A stretch of DNA of 39,025 bases from JBHGBB01 sp041946755 (GTDB lineage: Bacteria > UBP4 > UBA4092 > JAOAEQ01). How positions within the stretch are numbered: position 1 is the stretch's first letter; every line of letters begins with the position of its first letter. Under the pieces are notes generated by a model. The model was not told the DNA's origin, ran no database searches, and was given only the letters and a program-made list of their open reading frames with translations. Made by a program: the position numbers and the translations under genes. Location: positions 1 to 39,025 of the forward strand of contig JBHGBB010000009.1 in NCBI GenBank assembly GCA_041946755.1, read 5' to 3'. Below are positions 24,181 through 32,212 of this stretch, piece by piece.

Positions 24181-24208
24181 GTACCAAGTATCAAGTATCA
24201 AGTACCAA
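24181..24208. repeat. 7-bp tandem array (GTAYCAA x4)
   Basis: GTACCAA, GTATCAA, GTATCAA, GTACCAA begin five bases after the ahcY stop codon. Another member of the variable-period arrays of this window. Confidence 0.8.
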
Positions 24209-24227
24209 AATGTAAAACTGATATATC

Positions 24228-24263
24228 AGCCCGCTTCAAAATAATCGAGGCGGGCTTTTTTAT
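24228..24263 (+). terminator. intrinsic terminator after ahcY
   Basis: AGCCCGCTTC (24228-24237) pairs with GAGGCGGGCT (24247-24256), nine-base loop, then TTTTTTATTT. Confidence 0.92.
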
Positions 24264-24292
24264 TTGAGGGTATTATACTAGAATAGATAGCT

Positions 24293-25378
24293 ATGCAAAT
24301 CAAATCGAGACTAAATAAATTAAGACAGGTTTTGCGAAAGAATAATATTTCCGGTATCTTGATAACTAATCCGATCAACTGCAGTTATCTATCCGGATTT
24401 ACCGGAACCGATTCGATTCTGTTAATCGGATTAAATAAAGCATATTTTATCACCGATTTCCGATATACCGAACAGGCAAAAAAAGAAGTTACCGGGTTTA
24501 CTATTGTTGAAAGAGGATTATCCGAATCATTATTTGAAAGTGCAGCGAAACTGGTTGGTTCACATAAATGGCTTCAAATTGGTTTTGAATCTGACCATCT
24601 GTCCTATTCATCACATAAGCGATTGAAAAAGAGTTTGGGTAAAACAAATTTGGTTTCCACTGAAAAACTAGTTGAAACCATTCGAGAAATTAAAGATGAT
24701 TCAGAGATAAAATTGATTAAAAAAGCTGCAGAAATAGCCGATATTGCTTTCGAGCGAACCATTCCGATGATCAAGGTTAGTAAAACTGAAATAGAGATAG
24801 CCGCGTGGTTCGAATCTGAATCGAAAAAACTCGGTGCTGATAAGGTAGCGTTTGAAGTCATCGTCGCATCCGGTACTCGCGGGTCATTACCGCATGGGAT
24901 TGCTTCTAGAAAGAAGTTTAAACCAGGAGAATTGATTACAATCGATTTTGGAATCGTATATCAAGGATATTGTTCTGATTGTACCAGAACCCTTGTTTTA
25001 GGTCAGCCGAATGAAAAACAAATGATAATCTATTCCCTGGTGCTGCAAGCGCAATTGACTGCATTGCAAGCCGTTAAACCGGGTGTAGTATGTAAGGAAA
25101 TAGATAGTATCGCGCGGTCAATATTAGAGAAAACCGGATATGGGAATTATTTCGGGCATGGGCTTGGTCATGGGGTAGGGCGGGAAGTGCATGAATTACC
25201 CCGGGTATCGAAATTAGGTCAAACCAAATTAGTTCCCGGAATGGTAATCACTATTGAACCGGGAATATATCTTCCGAACTGGGGTGGGGTTAGAATCGAA
25301 GATTTGGTACTGGTAACGGATAAAGGATATAAAATATTAAGCTCTTTTCCAAAGGAATTGATTAGCCTGCCGATATAA
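24293..25378 (+). CDS. M24-family Xaa-Pro aminopeptidase/dipeptidase
   Basis: A cytosolic dinuclear-metal peptidase that releases residues in front of proline. The 361 residues comprise the creatinase-type N-domain (about 1-130, NPINCSYLSGFTGTDS and AYFITDFRYTEQA) and the pita-bread catalytic domain. Metal ligands are visible: D in ITIDFGIVYQGY and D in CSDCTRTL, H in YFGHGLGHGVGREVHE, E in VITIEPGIYLPNWGG, and the last E in VRIEDLVLV. Length and arrangement fit PepQ/YpdF-like proteins common in Gram-positives and thermophiles; pepP or pepQ cannot be told apart from sequence alone. The stop codon overlaps the next start (TAATG), showing translational coupling with a membrane-protein gene. Confidence 0.93.
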   Translation: MQIKSRLNKLRQVLRKNNISGILITNPINCSYLSGFTGTDSILLIGLNKAYFITDFRYTEQAKKEVTGFTIVERGLSESLFESAAKLVGSHKWLQIGFESDHLSYSSHKRLKKSLGKTNLVSTEKLVETIREIKDDSEIKLIKKAAEIADIAFERTIPMIKVSKTEIEIAAWFESESKKLGADKVAFEVIVASGTRGSLPHGIASRKKFKPGELITIDFGIVYQGYCSDCTRTLVLGQPNEKQMIIYSLVLQAQLTALQAVKPGVVCKEIDSIARSILEKTGYGNYFGHGLGHGVGREVHELPRVSKLGQTKLVPGMVITIEPGIYLPNWGGVRIEDLVLVTDKGYKILSSFPKELISLPI

Positions 25379-26544
25379 TGAACTTAAATCATCCAAAAAT
25401 AATTAAAGAATTGCTCCTTCCAATTGTAATCGTCATTGCGGTATATGTGGTGCTTATCGCGGTTTATATCCATCCTTACCAGTATAAGCTATCGAGTTTA
25501 GTTAAGTTTGATGTTCAAGAACCAAATTACCGACCGGAGCTTATCCCCAGTGGAACAGTGGTGTTTCAGGGGAATGGATATGATGGCCAATATAATTTCT
25601 ATATTATTAAAGATTTATGGTTTAGAGGAACCTTCACCGATGCATTTCGGTATCAACGAGTCTTATATCCTATCTTAGTAGACCTACTTGCTTTCGGGAA
25701 TAATAATCTCATATTCGTTTCTTTTATCCTCATAAACTTCATTAGTATCATCTTCGGCATAATTTACTTAAGGAAATTAATCGGGCAATCATGTAAATCC
25801 AGTTGGTTGATTCTCTATGGACTCAATCTAGGATTTGTTTTTGGGGTACTCTATGATTTAGGTACTCCGGTGGCGATAGGTGGTATAGTCATTTCGTTAT
25901 ATTATCTATTGAAAAACCGAGTGGGATTAACCGCACTATTTTTAGCCATATCGATGTTAACCATGGAAAATGCGGTTTTGGTGATCGTTCCGCTGATACT
26001 TTATTTCTTATGGAAGAAAGAATGGCAGAAATCGGGTATATTATCGATAAGTTTTATCCCGTGGTTCGTATGGCAATGCATTCTATGGAATCGATTCGGT
26101 ATCATACCGATCTTAGCATCATCCGGGGTTATCACCGTTCCATTCTATGGTATCGTCCAACAGATTATCTCTATTATCCAAACGCAATATACTGGTTTAT
26201 TAGCTTTTCTCCGTCAAACAAATGTGGTCTGGATACTTTTATTTGTGGTAGCGAGTATGCTAATCAGTATATATCACTTCAAACGAAATAAAGATCTTTA
26301 TTCTTGGCTAATCTTATTTCATGCGATATTCGGTATCTGTTTAAGCCAAACCATGATTTGGACGCATACGATTACTTCACCAGCACGAGTATTATCGGGA
26401 ATGTTTCCCTTAGCCATTCTAATGTATAGCCAGTACCAAACGGATAAATGGGGGAAGTTATTAATCTATTTTATCTGGTTGCTGACATTATTAGGAATTC
26501 TTCGCATATTCATGCTGCCGATACACCCGTATTTTATTACATAG
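25378..26544 (+). CDS. multi-pass membrane protein, possibly GT-C-like glycan assembly protein
   Basis: A 388-residue integral membrane protein with about nine hydrophobic helices. After the first helix (PIVIVIAVYVVLIAVYIH) an extracytoplasmic segment contains QGNGYDGQYNFYIIKDLWF and FRYQRVLYPILVDLLAFGN. The 'G.DGQ.Y' followed by 'yR.qR.lyP' is typical of a group of bacterial membrane proteins linked with cell-surface glycopolymers. No classical catalytic DxD is obvious. The ATG overlaps the stop codon of the peptidase gene, and another large membrane protein follows nine bases after its end. The pairing suggests a joint role in envelope glycan or lipid modification, which is inference. Confidence 0.7.
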   Translation: MNLNHPKIIKELLLPIVIVIAVYVVLIAVYIHPYQYKLSSLVKFDVQEPNYRPELIPSGTVVFQGNGYDGQYNFYIIKDLWFRGTFTDAFRYQRVLYPILVDLLAFGNNNLIFVSFILINFISIIFGIIYLRKLIGQSCKSSWLILYGLNLGFVFGVLYDLGTPVAIGGIVISLYYLLKNRVGLTALFLAISMLTMENAVLVIVPLILYFLWKKEWQKSGILSISFIPWFVWQCILWNRFGIIPILASSGVITVPFYGIVQQIISIIQTQYTGLLAFLRQTNVVWILLFVVASMLISIYHFKRNKDLYSWLILFHAIFGICLSQTMIWTHTITSPARVLSGMFPLAILMYSQYQTDKWGKLLIYFIWLLTLLGILRIFMLPIHPYFIT

Positions 26545-26553
26545 AAATATTAC

Positions 26554-27882
26554 ATGAAAAAACCGATTCTCATTTTAACCTTAGTATATCTGGTGTTATT
26601 AATCTTCATCTTTCATCCGCGAATTTCCGGTAATGATGAAATTGGATATTATGTTTACTTGCGGTCAGCAGTTTTCGATAGAGACTTCGATTTTACTAAC
26701 GAATTCGAGTATTATAAAAATTCTTATCTTATCGTTGGATATAGTCCGGTAACGGGGAAGCCGGTGAATGGGCTACCGATTGGTTCCGCTGTTTTATGGT
26801 TACCGTTCTTCTTGCTAGCGCATATCGGAATTTGGATATCGCATTTATGGGGGAGCTCGATATCCATGGATGGATATTCGAAACCATATGTTGATGCGAT
26901 TTGTTTCGGTTCATCGTATTATGCTTTTCTCGGAATATTACTAATCTTTCAATTAGCTAGAAAAATATTTTCTACCATAAACAAGGTGTCAATTAAAACC
27001 ATAGTGGTTAGTATCATATTATTCTGGCTATCTTCACCTTTAATATTTTATATGTATCTCCAGCCGGCAATGGCGCATGCCAACTCGGTATTTGCGGTAT
27101 CGCTCTTTTTTTATCTATGGTATCGATATCGGAATCAAGATACCTGGCTGAAATGGCTGCTATTGGGATTAAGCGGTTGCTTGATGACGCTGGTGAGATT
27201 TCAAGATGCGATATTTCTGATTATTCCATGGCTGGATTATTGCATTAATCAAGATCGAAATAATCGAAAGCGGTTTGTGGTAATCATTCGGAATATAGCG
27301 GTTTTCCTCATCGCGTTTATTCTCTTCTTTATCCCGCAATTAATTGCTTGGAAGGCAATTTTCGGGTCCTATTTCAGCGGGCCGGAATCGCATTCGATTG
27401 TTTCTGGGACTAATATCATGCATCCGCATCTAATCGCTATTTTATTTTCCGGTCGGCATGGATTGATTACCTGGAATCCGATTATCCTCTTGAGTATCTT
27501 CGGTGCGATTTGGTTCTGGAAAAAAGTGCCATCGGTTATTTCGATGCTTGGTTTCGTTTTTATACTTCAGATGTATCTGATTAGTTGCTGGCATGAATGG
27601 TGGGGTGCCCATTCTTTCGGACATCGCATGTTTCTGAGTAGTACACCCTTTTTTATTATCGGTTTAATCGCTTTTATAAATCGAATTAAGCAGAGAATAA
27701 ACTGGCGTTGGATTTATGGTATTAGTATCTTATTTATCCTCTGGAATTTCGGATTGATTGCCCAGTATTCGCTGGGGATAATCGATCGAGATGGAACCAC
27801 TCCATTCCAGATAGTTATCTATAATCAATTTATGGTGGTTCCATTACAACTTAAAAATATATTGCATTACTTTATACCATAA
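26554..27882 (+). CDS. GT-C-type glycosyltransferase-like membrane protein
   Basis: A 442-residue membrane protein with about ten hydrophobic helices. The first helix is followed by ISGNDEIGYYVYLRS. Acidic residues in this first periplasmic loop are the usual catalytic place in GT-C enzymes, which use lipid-linked sugars (PMT/ArnT/GT39-like). A later loop holds FSGRHGLITWNPI and then ISCWHEWWGAHSFGHRMF, motifs I associate with bacterial GT-C-like families. Start ATG 26554; no clear SD. Three bases separate its stop from miaA. Together with the preceding gene it probably acts at the inner membrane on surface polysaccharide or lipid A; substrate unknown. Confidence 0.7.
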   Translation: MKKPILILTLVYLVLLIFIFHPRISGNDEIGYYVYLRSAVFDRDFDFTNEFEYYKNSYLIVGYSPVTGKPVNGLPIGSAVLWLPFFLLAHIGIWISHLWGSSISMDGYSKPYVDAICFGSSYYAFLGILLIFQLARKIFSTINKVSIKTIVVSIILFWLSSPLIFYMYLQPAMAHANSVFAVSLFFYLWYRYRNQDTWLKWLLLGLSGCLMTLVRFQDAIFLIIPWLDYCINQDRNNRKRFVVIIRNIAVFLIAFILFFIPQLIAWKAIFGSYFSGPESHSIVSGTNIMHPHLIAILFSGRHGLITWNPIILLSIFGAIWFWKKVPSVISMLGFVFILQMYLISCWHEWWGAHSFGHRMFLSSTPFFIIGLIAFINRIKQRINWRWIYGISILFILWNFGLIAQYSLGIIDRDGTTPFQIVIYNQFMVVPLQLKNILHYFIP

Positions 27883-27885
27883 TAC

Positions 27886-28833
27886 ATGCACCAAGATAAA
27901 ATACCCATAATAATTCTGTTAGGCCCTACCGCAATCGGTAAAACGGATATCGGAATAAATATCGCCCAGGATTTAAATACCGAGATCATTTCTGCAGATT
28001 CGATGCAGATATATCGGTATCTCGATATAGGTACCGCCAAACCGACCCCAAAACAACAGCAGCTGGTGAAACATTATCTGATTGATGTGATAAATCCGGA
28101 TGAACCGTATAATGCTGCAATGTATAGCCGACATGCGGAACAAGTGGCGGTAGATTTAGTGCAACAGCATAAAATCCCTTTGGTAGTAGGCGGCAGTGGG
28201 TTATATATCCGTGCGTTAATCGATGGGATATTCGACCAACCGAAAATCGATGCCGATTGGCGAGATAAATTTAAGAAAGATAATGAGACCAGAACCAGTC
28301 CCGAGTTATATGCAGAACTCCAAAAGAAAGATGCCGTTGCCGCACTCAAAATCCATCAGAATGACCGACGCCGGATTCTTCGAGCGTTAGAAGTATACTA
28401 TTTTTTCCAGGTTCCAATCAGCCAATTGCAGCACCAGCAACAAGAGCAAGGGAGTCGGTTCCAGCCGATTTATTTCGGGCTTAAAATGGAAATGAAAGAA
28501 TTATATTATCGAATTGATAGGCGAGTAGATCAAATGTTGGAACAAGGGTGGATTGATGAAGTTAAACAGCTGCGGGGAAAAGGATATTCACCGAAGGTGT
28601 TATCAATGCAAGGTTTGGGGTATCGACATCTTAATTCTTTTCTGGATAATAAATTATCGCATGAGCAAATGATACATGTAATTAAACGCGATACTCGGCA
28701 TTACGCGAAACGGCAGATGACTTGGTTCCGGGCGAATCAACGACTGGTTTGGTTTGAAGTTACCGAAACCAATCGATCTGAGATTATCAGTAAAATTTTA
28801 CATTATCTAGAAAAAAACACAAAAAAGACTTGA
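27886..28833 (+). CDS. miaA: tRNA dimethylallyltransferase
   Basis: Transfers the dimethylallyl group to A37 of tRNAs reading codons that start with U. 315 residues, full length. P-loop LLGPTAIGKTDIG (about 9-21), the ISADSMQIYRYLDIGTAKPT block (about 36-55), VVGGSGLYIRALIDG (about 100-114), RRRILRALEVY-like DRRRILRALEVYYF, and the tRNA-contacting MLEQGWIDEVKQLRGKGY and QMTWFRANQRLVWF segments are present. It is followed by hfq and hflX, the same gene order as in Proteobacteria, which supports all three calls. The start is three bases after the upstream membrane-protein gene. Confidence 0.97.
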   Translation: MHQDKIPIIILLGPTAIGKTDIGINIAQDLNTEIISADSMQIYRYLDIGTAKPTPKQQQLVKHYLIDVINPDEPYNAAMYSRHAEQVAVDLVQQHKIPLVVGGSGLYIRALIDGIFDQPKIDADWRDKFKKDNETRTSPELYAELQKKDAVAALKIHQNDRRRILRALEVYYFFQVPISQLQHQQQEQGSRFQPIYFGLKMEMKELYYRIDRRVDQMLEQGWIDEVKQLRGKGYSPKVLSMQGLGYRHLNSFLDNKLSHEQMIHVIKRDTRHYAKRQMTWFRANQRLVWFEVTETNRSEIISKILHYLEKNTKKT

Positions 28834-28859
28834 TTAATATAGCTGAATCGGTTTATGAT
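28830..28859 (+). promoter_or_regulatory. promoter-like sequence of hfq
   Basis: TTGATT (28830-28835), 18-bp spacer, TATGAT (28854-28859), overlapping the end of miaA; an alternative -10, TATACT, is at 28862-28867. Confidence 0.45.
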
Positions 28860-28891
28860 ACTATACTAATTTAATCGGGAGGAATATTACT

Positions 28892-29242
28892 TTGAGTATG
28901 TCGAAAGTAAGTATGAACCTGCAGGATAGTTTTTTGAACGCCGCTCGGCGGCAGAACGCGCTTGTTACCATTATTTTAACGGATGGCACCCAGCTGAAAG
29001 GGAAAGTGAATGGATTCGATAATTTCACCGTTATCCTCGATGTCGGTAAAGTCCAGCATTTAGTATATAAGCATGCGATTGCTACTGTATTCCCGGATAA
29101 ACCCTTAGAACGGAAAGCGCCGATTGCATCACCCCAGCCAAATCATGGACCGAATAATGTGGGGAAAAATAACGGAGCTAAAAATAATGAATTAACTCCC
29201 GAGAAGATGCAAGAGTTTAAAAAAACCATGGAAAACCAATAA
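28892..29242 (+). CDS. hfq: RNA chaperone Hfq
   Basis: An Sm-like ring protein that helps sRNAs pair with mRNAs. The Sm fold spans about residues 8-70: LQDSFLNAARRQNALVTIIL, Sm1 with TDGTQLKGKVNGFDNFTVIL, and Sm2 LVYKHAIATVFP. A, not the common S, follows YKHAI. The tail (71-116) is Asn/Lys/Pro-rich, likely disordered, ending in a short helix LTPEKMQEFKKTME. I prefer TTG 28892, nine bases after GGGAGG (28877-28882); ATG 28898 would be two codons shorter and 15 bases from the SD. Between miaA and hflX as in many bacteria. Its presence suggests active small-RNA regulation. Confidence 0.93.
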   Translation: MSMSKVSMNLQDSFLNAARRQNALVTIILTDGTQLKGKVNGFDNFTVILDVGKVQHLVYKHAIATVFPDKPLERKAPIASPQPNHGPNNVGKNNGAKNNELTPEKMQEFKKTMENQ

Positions 29243-29247
29243 GATAG

Positions 29248-29363
29248 TCTTAAGGCTTAAGTCATAAGTCCTAAGCCATTCACTTGACTACACCAATCCA
29301 CCTTAGGCGGATTCATCAGGTAGACTTAGGACTTCAGACTCAGGACTTCGGACTGTTTTTTTT
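29248..29363 (+). terminator. inverted heptamer arrays around a CCACCTTAGGCGG core, ending in T8 (hfq-hflX boundary)
   Basis: Left array TCTTAAG, GCTTAAG, TCATAAG, TCCTAAG (29248-29275). Core AATCCACCTTAGGCGGATT (29295-29313). Right array GACTTAG, GACTTCA, GACTCAG, GACTTCG, GACT (29323-29354), then G and eight T's (29356-29363). Arms can pair, so the element looks like an oversized intrinsic terminator. Confidence 0.7.
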
Positions 29364-30654
29364 GCCTATCCGAAAACATCGAACTCTACTAACCACTCAA
29401 CCTCAGACTGAAAAAGCCATTCTGGTTGGAGTAGTCCATCCACCAATCGCGGCATGGCAAGTAGAAGAGTCAGTCGATGAGCTAAAACTTCTTGCTTTAA
29501 GTGCCGGCGCCGAATGCGTGGATACTATTATCCATAAACAGGCTCGAATCAGTCCCAGTGTTTTTGTCGGCCAAGGTACCGCAGAGCGGATTGGGGAATT
29601 AACCGCTGCATTAGATGCCAACCTCGTTATATTCGATGATGATTTAACTCCTGCACAACAGCGGAATTTAGAAGAAATCTGCCAGGTTAAAATCGTCGAC
29701 CGAACCGAGCTTATTCTTGATATTTTTGCTCAACGTGCCAGAACCAAAGAAGGGAAACTCCAGGTCGAACTCGCCCAGTTACATTATCGGTTGACCCGAT
29801 TGACCGGTAAAGGAGTACTGATGTCCCGGTTAGGTGGCGGTATTGGAACCCGGGGACCGGGAGAAACGAAACTTGAAGTCGACCGCCGTCGGATTCGAGA
29901 TCGGGTCCGCTATTTAGAGAAGGCAATTGATGAAATTGGAGTATATCGAGAGCAGCAACGGTCTCGCCGGAAATCGACTCATATTCCGATAGTTGCATTG
30001 GTTGGGTATACCAATGCCGGGAAATCGACCTTATTAAATGCGATTTGTAATACCGAGGTTTTGGTAGAAGATAAATTATTCGCTACCCTCGATCCCACCA
30101 CTCGCCGGGTGAAATTGCCCGATGGCGAGACGATTCTATTATCCGACACCGTAGGATTTATCAGGAAATTACCGCATGATTTAGTAGCTGCATTTCGCGC
30201 TACCTTGGAAGAAGTCCGGCAAGCGGATTTATTATTGCATGTAGTAGATGCCAGTCATCCCTATAAAGAAGACCAGATGTTAGCGGTTGAGAAAGTATTA
30301 GAAGAAATCGATGCTGCGAACCAACCGATGATAACGGTTTGGAATAAAATGGATAAGTTCCAGGATAGCATAGAGACTACTGACCGATTACTGCATAAAA
30401 TCCCCAATAGTGTAGTTATTTCTGCACAGGAAAAGCTTGGGTTTGAAGCGTTATATCAAGCGATGGTGAACTTCTTTTCTCAACGCTGGGTTGCGATAGA
30501 ATTGGTTATTCCGCATAATCGAACGGATGTTATCTCGCAATTACATCAAATAGGACGAGTAGATAGAATCAAATATCTGGATAAAGGGGCGCGAGTTACC
30601 GCTCATATTTTGGCTGAAGATAAACATCGATTCAGTCAATACATTAAAGAGTGA
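29362..30654 (+). CDS. hflX: GTPase HflX (ribosome-splitting/quality-control GTPase)
   Basis: HflX binds 50S and splits stalled ribosomes, for example after heat stress. The N-terminal HflX domain contains EKAILVGVV, ELKLLALSAGAECVDTI, FVGQGTAERI and DDDLTPAQQRNLEEIC. A coiled-coil linker (about ELAQLHYRLTRLTGKGVLMSR, GGGIGTRGPGETKLE) leads to the G domain: G1 GYTNAGKST, G2 ATLDPTTRR, G3 LSDTVGFIRKLP, G4 NKMD. The open frame reaches back to TTG 29284, but that stretch (QVDLGLQTQDFG) is the heptamer hairpin, so I place the start at TTG 29362, inside and after the T-run. Neither choice has a visible SD. True start uncertain; identity firm. Confidence 0.95.
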   Translation: MPIRKHRTLLTTQPQTEKAILVGVVHPPIAAWQVEESVDELKLLALSAGAECVDTIIHKQARISPSVFVGQGTAERIGELTAALDANLVIFDDDLTPAQQRNLEEICQVKIVDRTELILDIFAQRARTKEGKLQVELAQLHYRLTRLTGKGVLMSRLGGGIGTRGPGETKLEVDRRRIRDRVRYLEKAIDEIGVYREQQRSRRKSTHIPIVALVGYTNAGKSTLLNAICNTEVLVEDKLFATLDPTTRRVKLPDGETILLSDTVGFIRKLPHDLVAAFRATLEEVRQADLLLHVVDASHPYKEDQMLAVEKVLEEIDAANQPMITVWNKMDKFQDSIETTDRLLHKIPNSVVISAQEKLGFEALYQAMVNFFSQRWVAIELVIPHNRTDVISQLHQIGRVDRIKYLDKGARVTAHILAEDKHRFSQYIKE

Positions 30655-30709
30655 GTATATACTAACCGCAACGCTCGCAGAGAAGGTGCAAAGTGCGGTA
30701 AGATAAAGT

Positions 30710-31141
30710 ATGATTCGAATACGAATTGCCGTGATTATTATTCAGGATCGTAAAATCTTATTGGTTAAGCACCATAAGTATGAGAAAGAATATTGGCTCC
30801 TACCGGGTGGGGGATTAGAACATGGAGAAACGATCGAATTCTGCGCGAAACGGGAGTTGAAAGAAGAAGCCAATTTAGAAATAGAATTAGGTGATTTAGT
30901 ACTGGTTAATGAATCAATTCCGCCAGATAAACATCGGCATGTGCTTAATTTATGCTATTGGGCGAAACTTATCGGTGGAGAGATTAAGGTTGGAAAAGAC
31001 GGAGTTTTGGTAGATGCGCAATTCGTGCCGATAGACCAGATTCCTGGTTTGAAGATGTATCCGAACATAAAAAAAGAACTAATTGCCGTTATAAACCAAC
31101 AATATCAAGGTAACATATCGATAGGGAACAAATGGGATTAA
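30710..31141 (+). CDS. NUDIX hydrolase
   Basis: Hydrolyses a nucleoside diphosphate linked to another moiety; exact substrate unknown. The 143-residue protein is a single Nudix domain. The Nudix box is GGLEHGETIEFCAKRELKEE followed by AN, fitting Gx5Ex7REUxEExGU with Asn at the usual last Gly. Before it lies the strand YWLLPGGG. No extra domain. The end of the gene overlaps the start of the next (pgsA-like) by ten bases, implying coupled translation. Substrates such as 8-oxo-dGTP, ADP-ribose or CDP-alcohols are possible; coupling to a CDP-alcohol enzyme is suggestive but not evidence. Confidence 0.92.
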   Translation: MIRIRIAVIIIQDRKILLVKHHKYEKEYWLLPGGGLEHGETIEFCAKRELKEEANLEIELGDLVLVNESIPPDKHRHVLNLCYWAKLIGGEIKVGKDGVLVDAQFVPIDQIPGLKMYPNIKKELIAVINQQYQGNISIGNKWD

Positions 31142-31719
31142 ATCTAGCCAATATCTTAACCATCATTCGGATTCTTTTAATACCGGTATATATCCTTTGC
31201 GTTTTACAGGATTATCCACTCGTTGCATTGGTAGTATTCGGATTAGCAGCGATTACCGATGCATTGGATGGATTCATCGCCCGAACCAGGAATCAGAAAA
31301 CGCCGTTAGGAACGATTCTTGACCCTTTAGCAGATAAATTATTACTTACTACTGCCTTCCTCTTATTAGCCATCAAATATCATCCATTAGTGTGGGTAGC
31401 GGTAGTAGTTATTAGCCGGGATGTAATACTCAGTTTGGGTACCCTCGTTGCCTATATGGTATTGAGTGATGTTAAAGTAGCGCCAAATTGGTTGGGGAAA
31501 ATAACAACTACGGTACAAATCGCTACTGTCTTGTTCATTTTAATGATGGACAGTATATCAACCAACCCGGTTACCTCTCAACGGTTAGTAATCTGGTTAT
31601 GTTATGCTACCGCCGCATTTAGTATCGCTTCAGGATTAGTATATATTATTCAAGGCAGTAAATGGCTTACCGAACCGAACCCGAAAAACAGTCCTAAGTC
31701 GAACGAAAAACAGTCTTAA
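31132..31719 (+). CDS. pgsA: CDP-diacylglycerol-glycerol-3-phosphate 3-phosphatidyltransferase-like protein
   Basis: A membrane enzyme that makes phosphatidylglycerophosphate, the precursor of phosphatidylglycerol, from CDP-diacylglycerol and glycerol-3-phosphate. The CDP-alcohol phosphotransferase motif Dx2DGx2ARx8Gx3Dx3D is complete: DALDGFIARTRNQKTPLGTI followed by LDPLAD (about residues 43-68). N-terminus NLANILTIIRILLIPVYI is typical for PgsA. About five hydrophobic helices, 195 residues. Start ATG 31132 lies within the end of the NUDIX gene. The last codons (KNSPKSNEKQS, stop) lie in a TCCTAAG-type heptamer array, so the C-terminal tail may be a recent by-product of repeat growth. Confidence 0.9.
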   Translation: MGLNLANILTIIRILLIPVYILCVLQDYPLVALVVFGLAAITDALDGFIARTRNQKTPLGTILDPLADKLLLTTAFLLLAIKYHPLVWVAVVVISRDVILSLGTLVAYMVLSDVKVAPNWLGKITTTVQIATVLFILMMDSISTNPVTSQRLVIWLCYATAAFSIASGLVYIIQGSKWLTEPNPKNSPKSNEKQS

Positions 31720-31745
31720 GTCCGAAGTCCTAAGTCCGAAGTCCG
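31714..31745. repeat. 7-bp tandem array (TCCKAAG units)
   Basis: TCTTAAG, TCCGAAG, TCCTAAG, TCCGAAG, TCC (31714-31744), with a degenerate unit upstream at 31692 inside the pgsA end. Same unit as the hfq-hflX arrays 2.4 kb upstream, here with only one arm. Confidence 0.8.
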
Positions 31746-31770
31746 GGATTGAGGAATACTGCTTACCAAT

Positions 31771-32130
31771 ATGATAACCTTAACGAAAGAAGAGTTTGAA
31801 CGATTGGTTGATATAGCGCTATTGCAGTTACCGCGACCATTTCGGCAGAAGATGCGGCAGGAGAATATCGTGGTATTAGTAGAAGATTATCCTAAGAACG
31901 AAATCCGGCAGCGGACCAAAGGATTAATTCTCGGATTGTTTCATGGGGTACCGCGAACTGACAAATCGGTTGAAGGATTCTATTATCCGGACCGGATTAT
32001 CCTCTATCAGAAAAATATCGAGCGAATTTGTTCTACTTCTCAAGAAATCGAGCAGCAGGTGATCGCGACCGTAAAACATGAAGTCGGCCATTATTTCGGC
32101 CTTGATGAAGATGCATTACGAGATGTTTAA
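31771..32130 (+). CDS. small zincin-like metallopeptidase family protein
   Basis: A 119-residue protein of the PF06262-type 'metallopeptidase family'. The zinc motif HEVGHYFG (about residues 104-111) is followed by LDEDALRD, a typical ending. The N-terminal half has the family's MITLTKEEFERLVDIALLQLP and NIVVLVEDYP, then LGLFHGVPRTD and PDRIILYQKNIER. Cytosolic, no signal. Substrate not known for the family. Start ATG 31771; GAGGAA lies about 15 bases upstream, rather far. It ends the housekeeping run; AT-rich DNA begins directly after its stop. Confidence 0.85.
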   Translation: MITLTKEEFERLVDIALLQLPRPFRQKMRQENIVVLVEDYPKNEIRQRTKGLILGLFHGVPRTDKSVEGFYYPDRIILYQKNIERICSTSQEIEQQVIATVKHEVGHYFGLDEDALRDV

Positions 32131-32212
32131 TAATTTGTCGCTTTGAGGGAAAAGTAATATGTTATTCCCCCAAAAGATAATAAATAATACTTGTTGTTAA
32201 TTGTATAGGCTA

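Noticed and set aside
23476..24201. 241-codon minus-strand frame opposite ahcY
   Set aside because: Complement of a strongly conserved gene; composition and lack of motifs fit a shadow frame.
29248..29354. CRISPR-like or coding repeat at hfq-hflX
   Set aside because: Units are 7 bp and without spacers, in inverted arms; this is a microsatellite hairpin.
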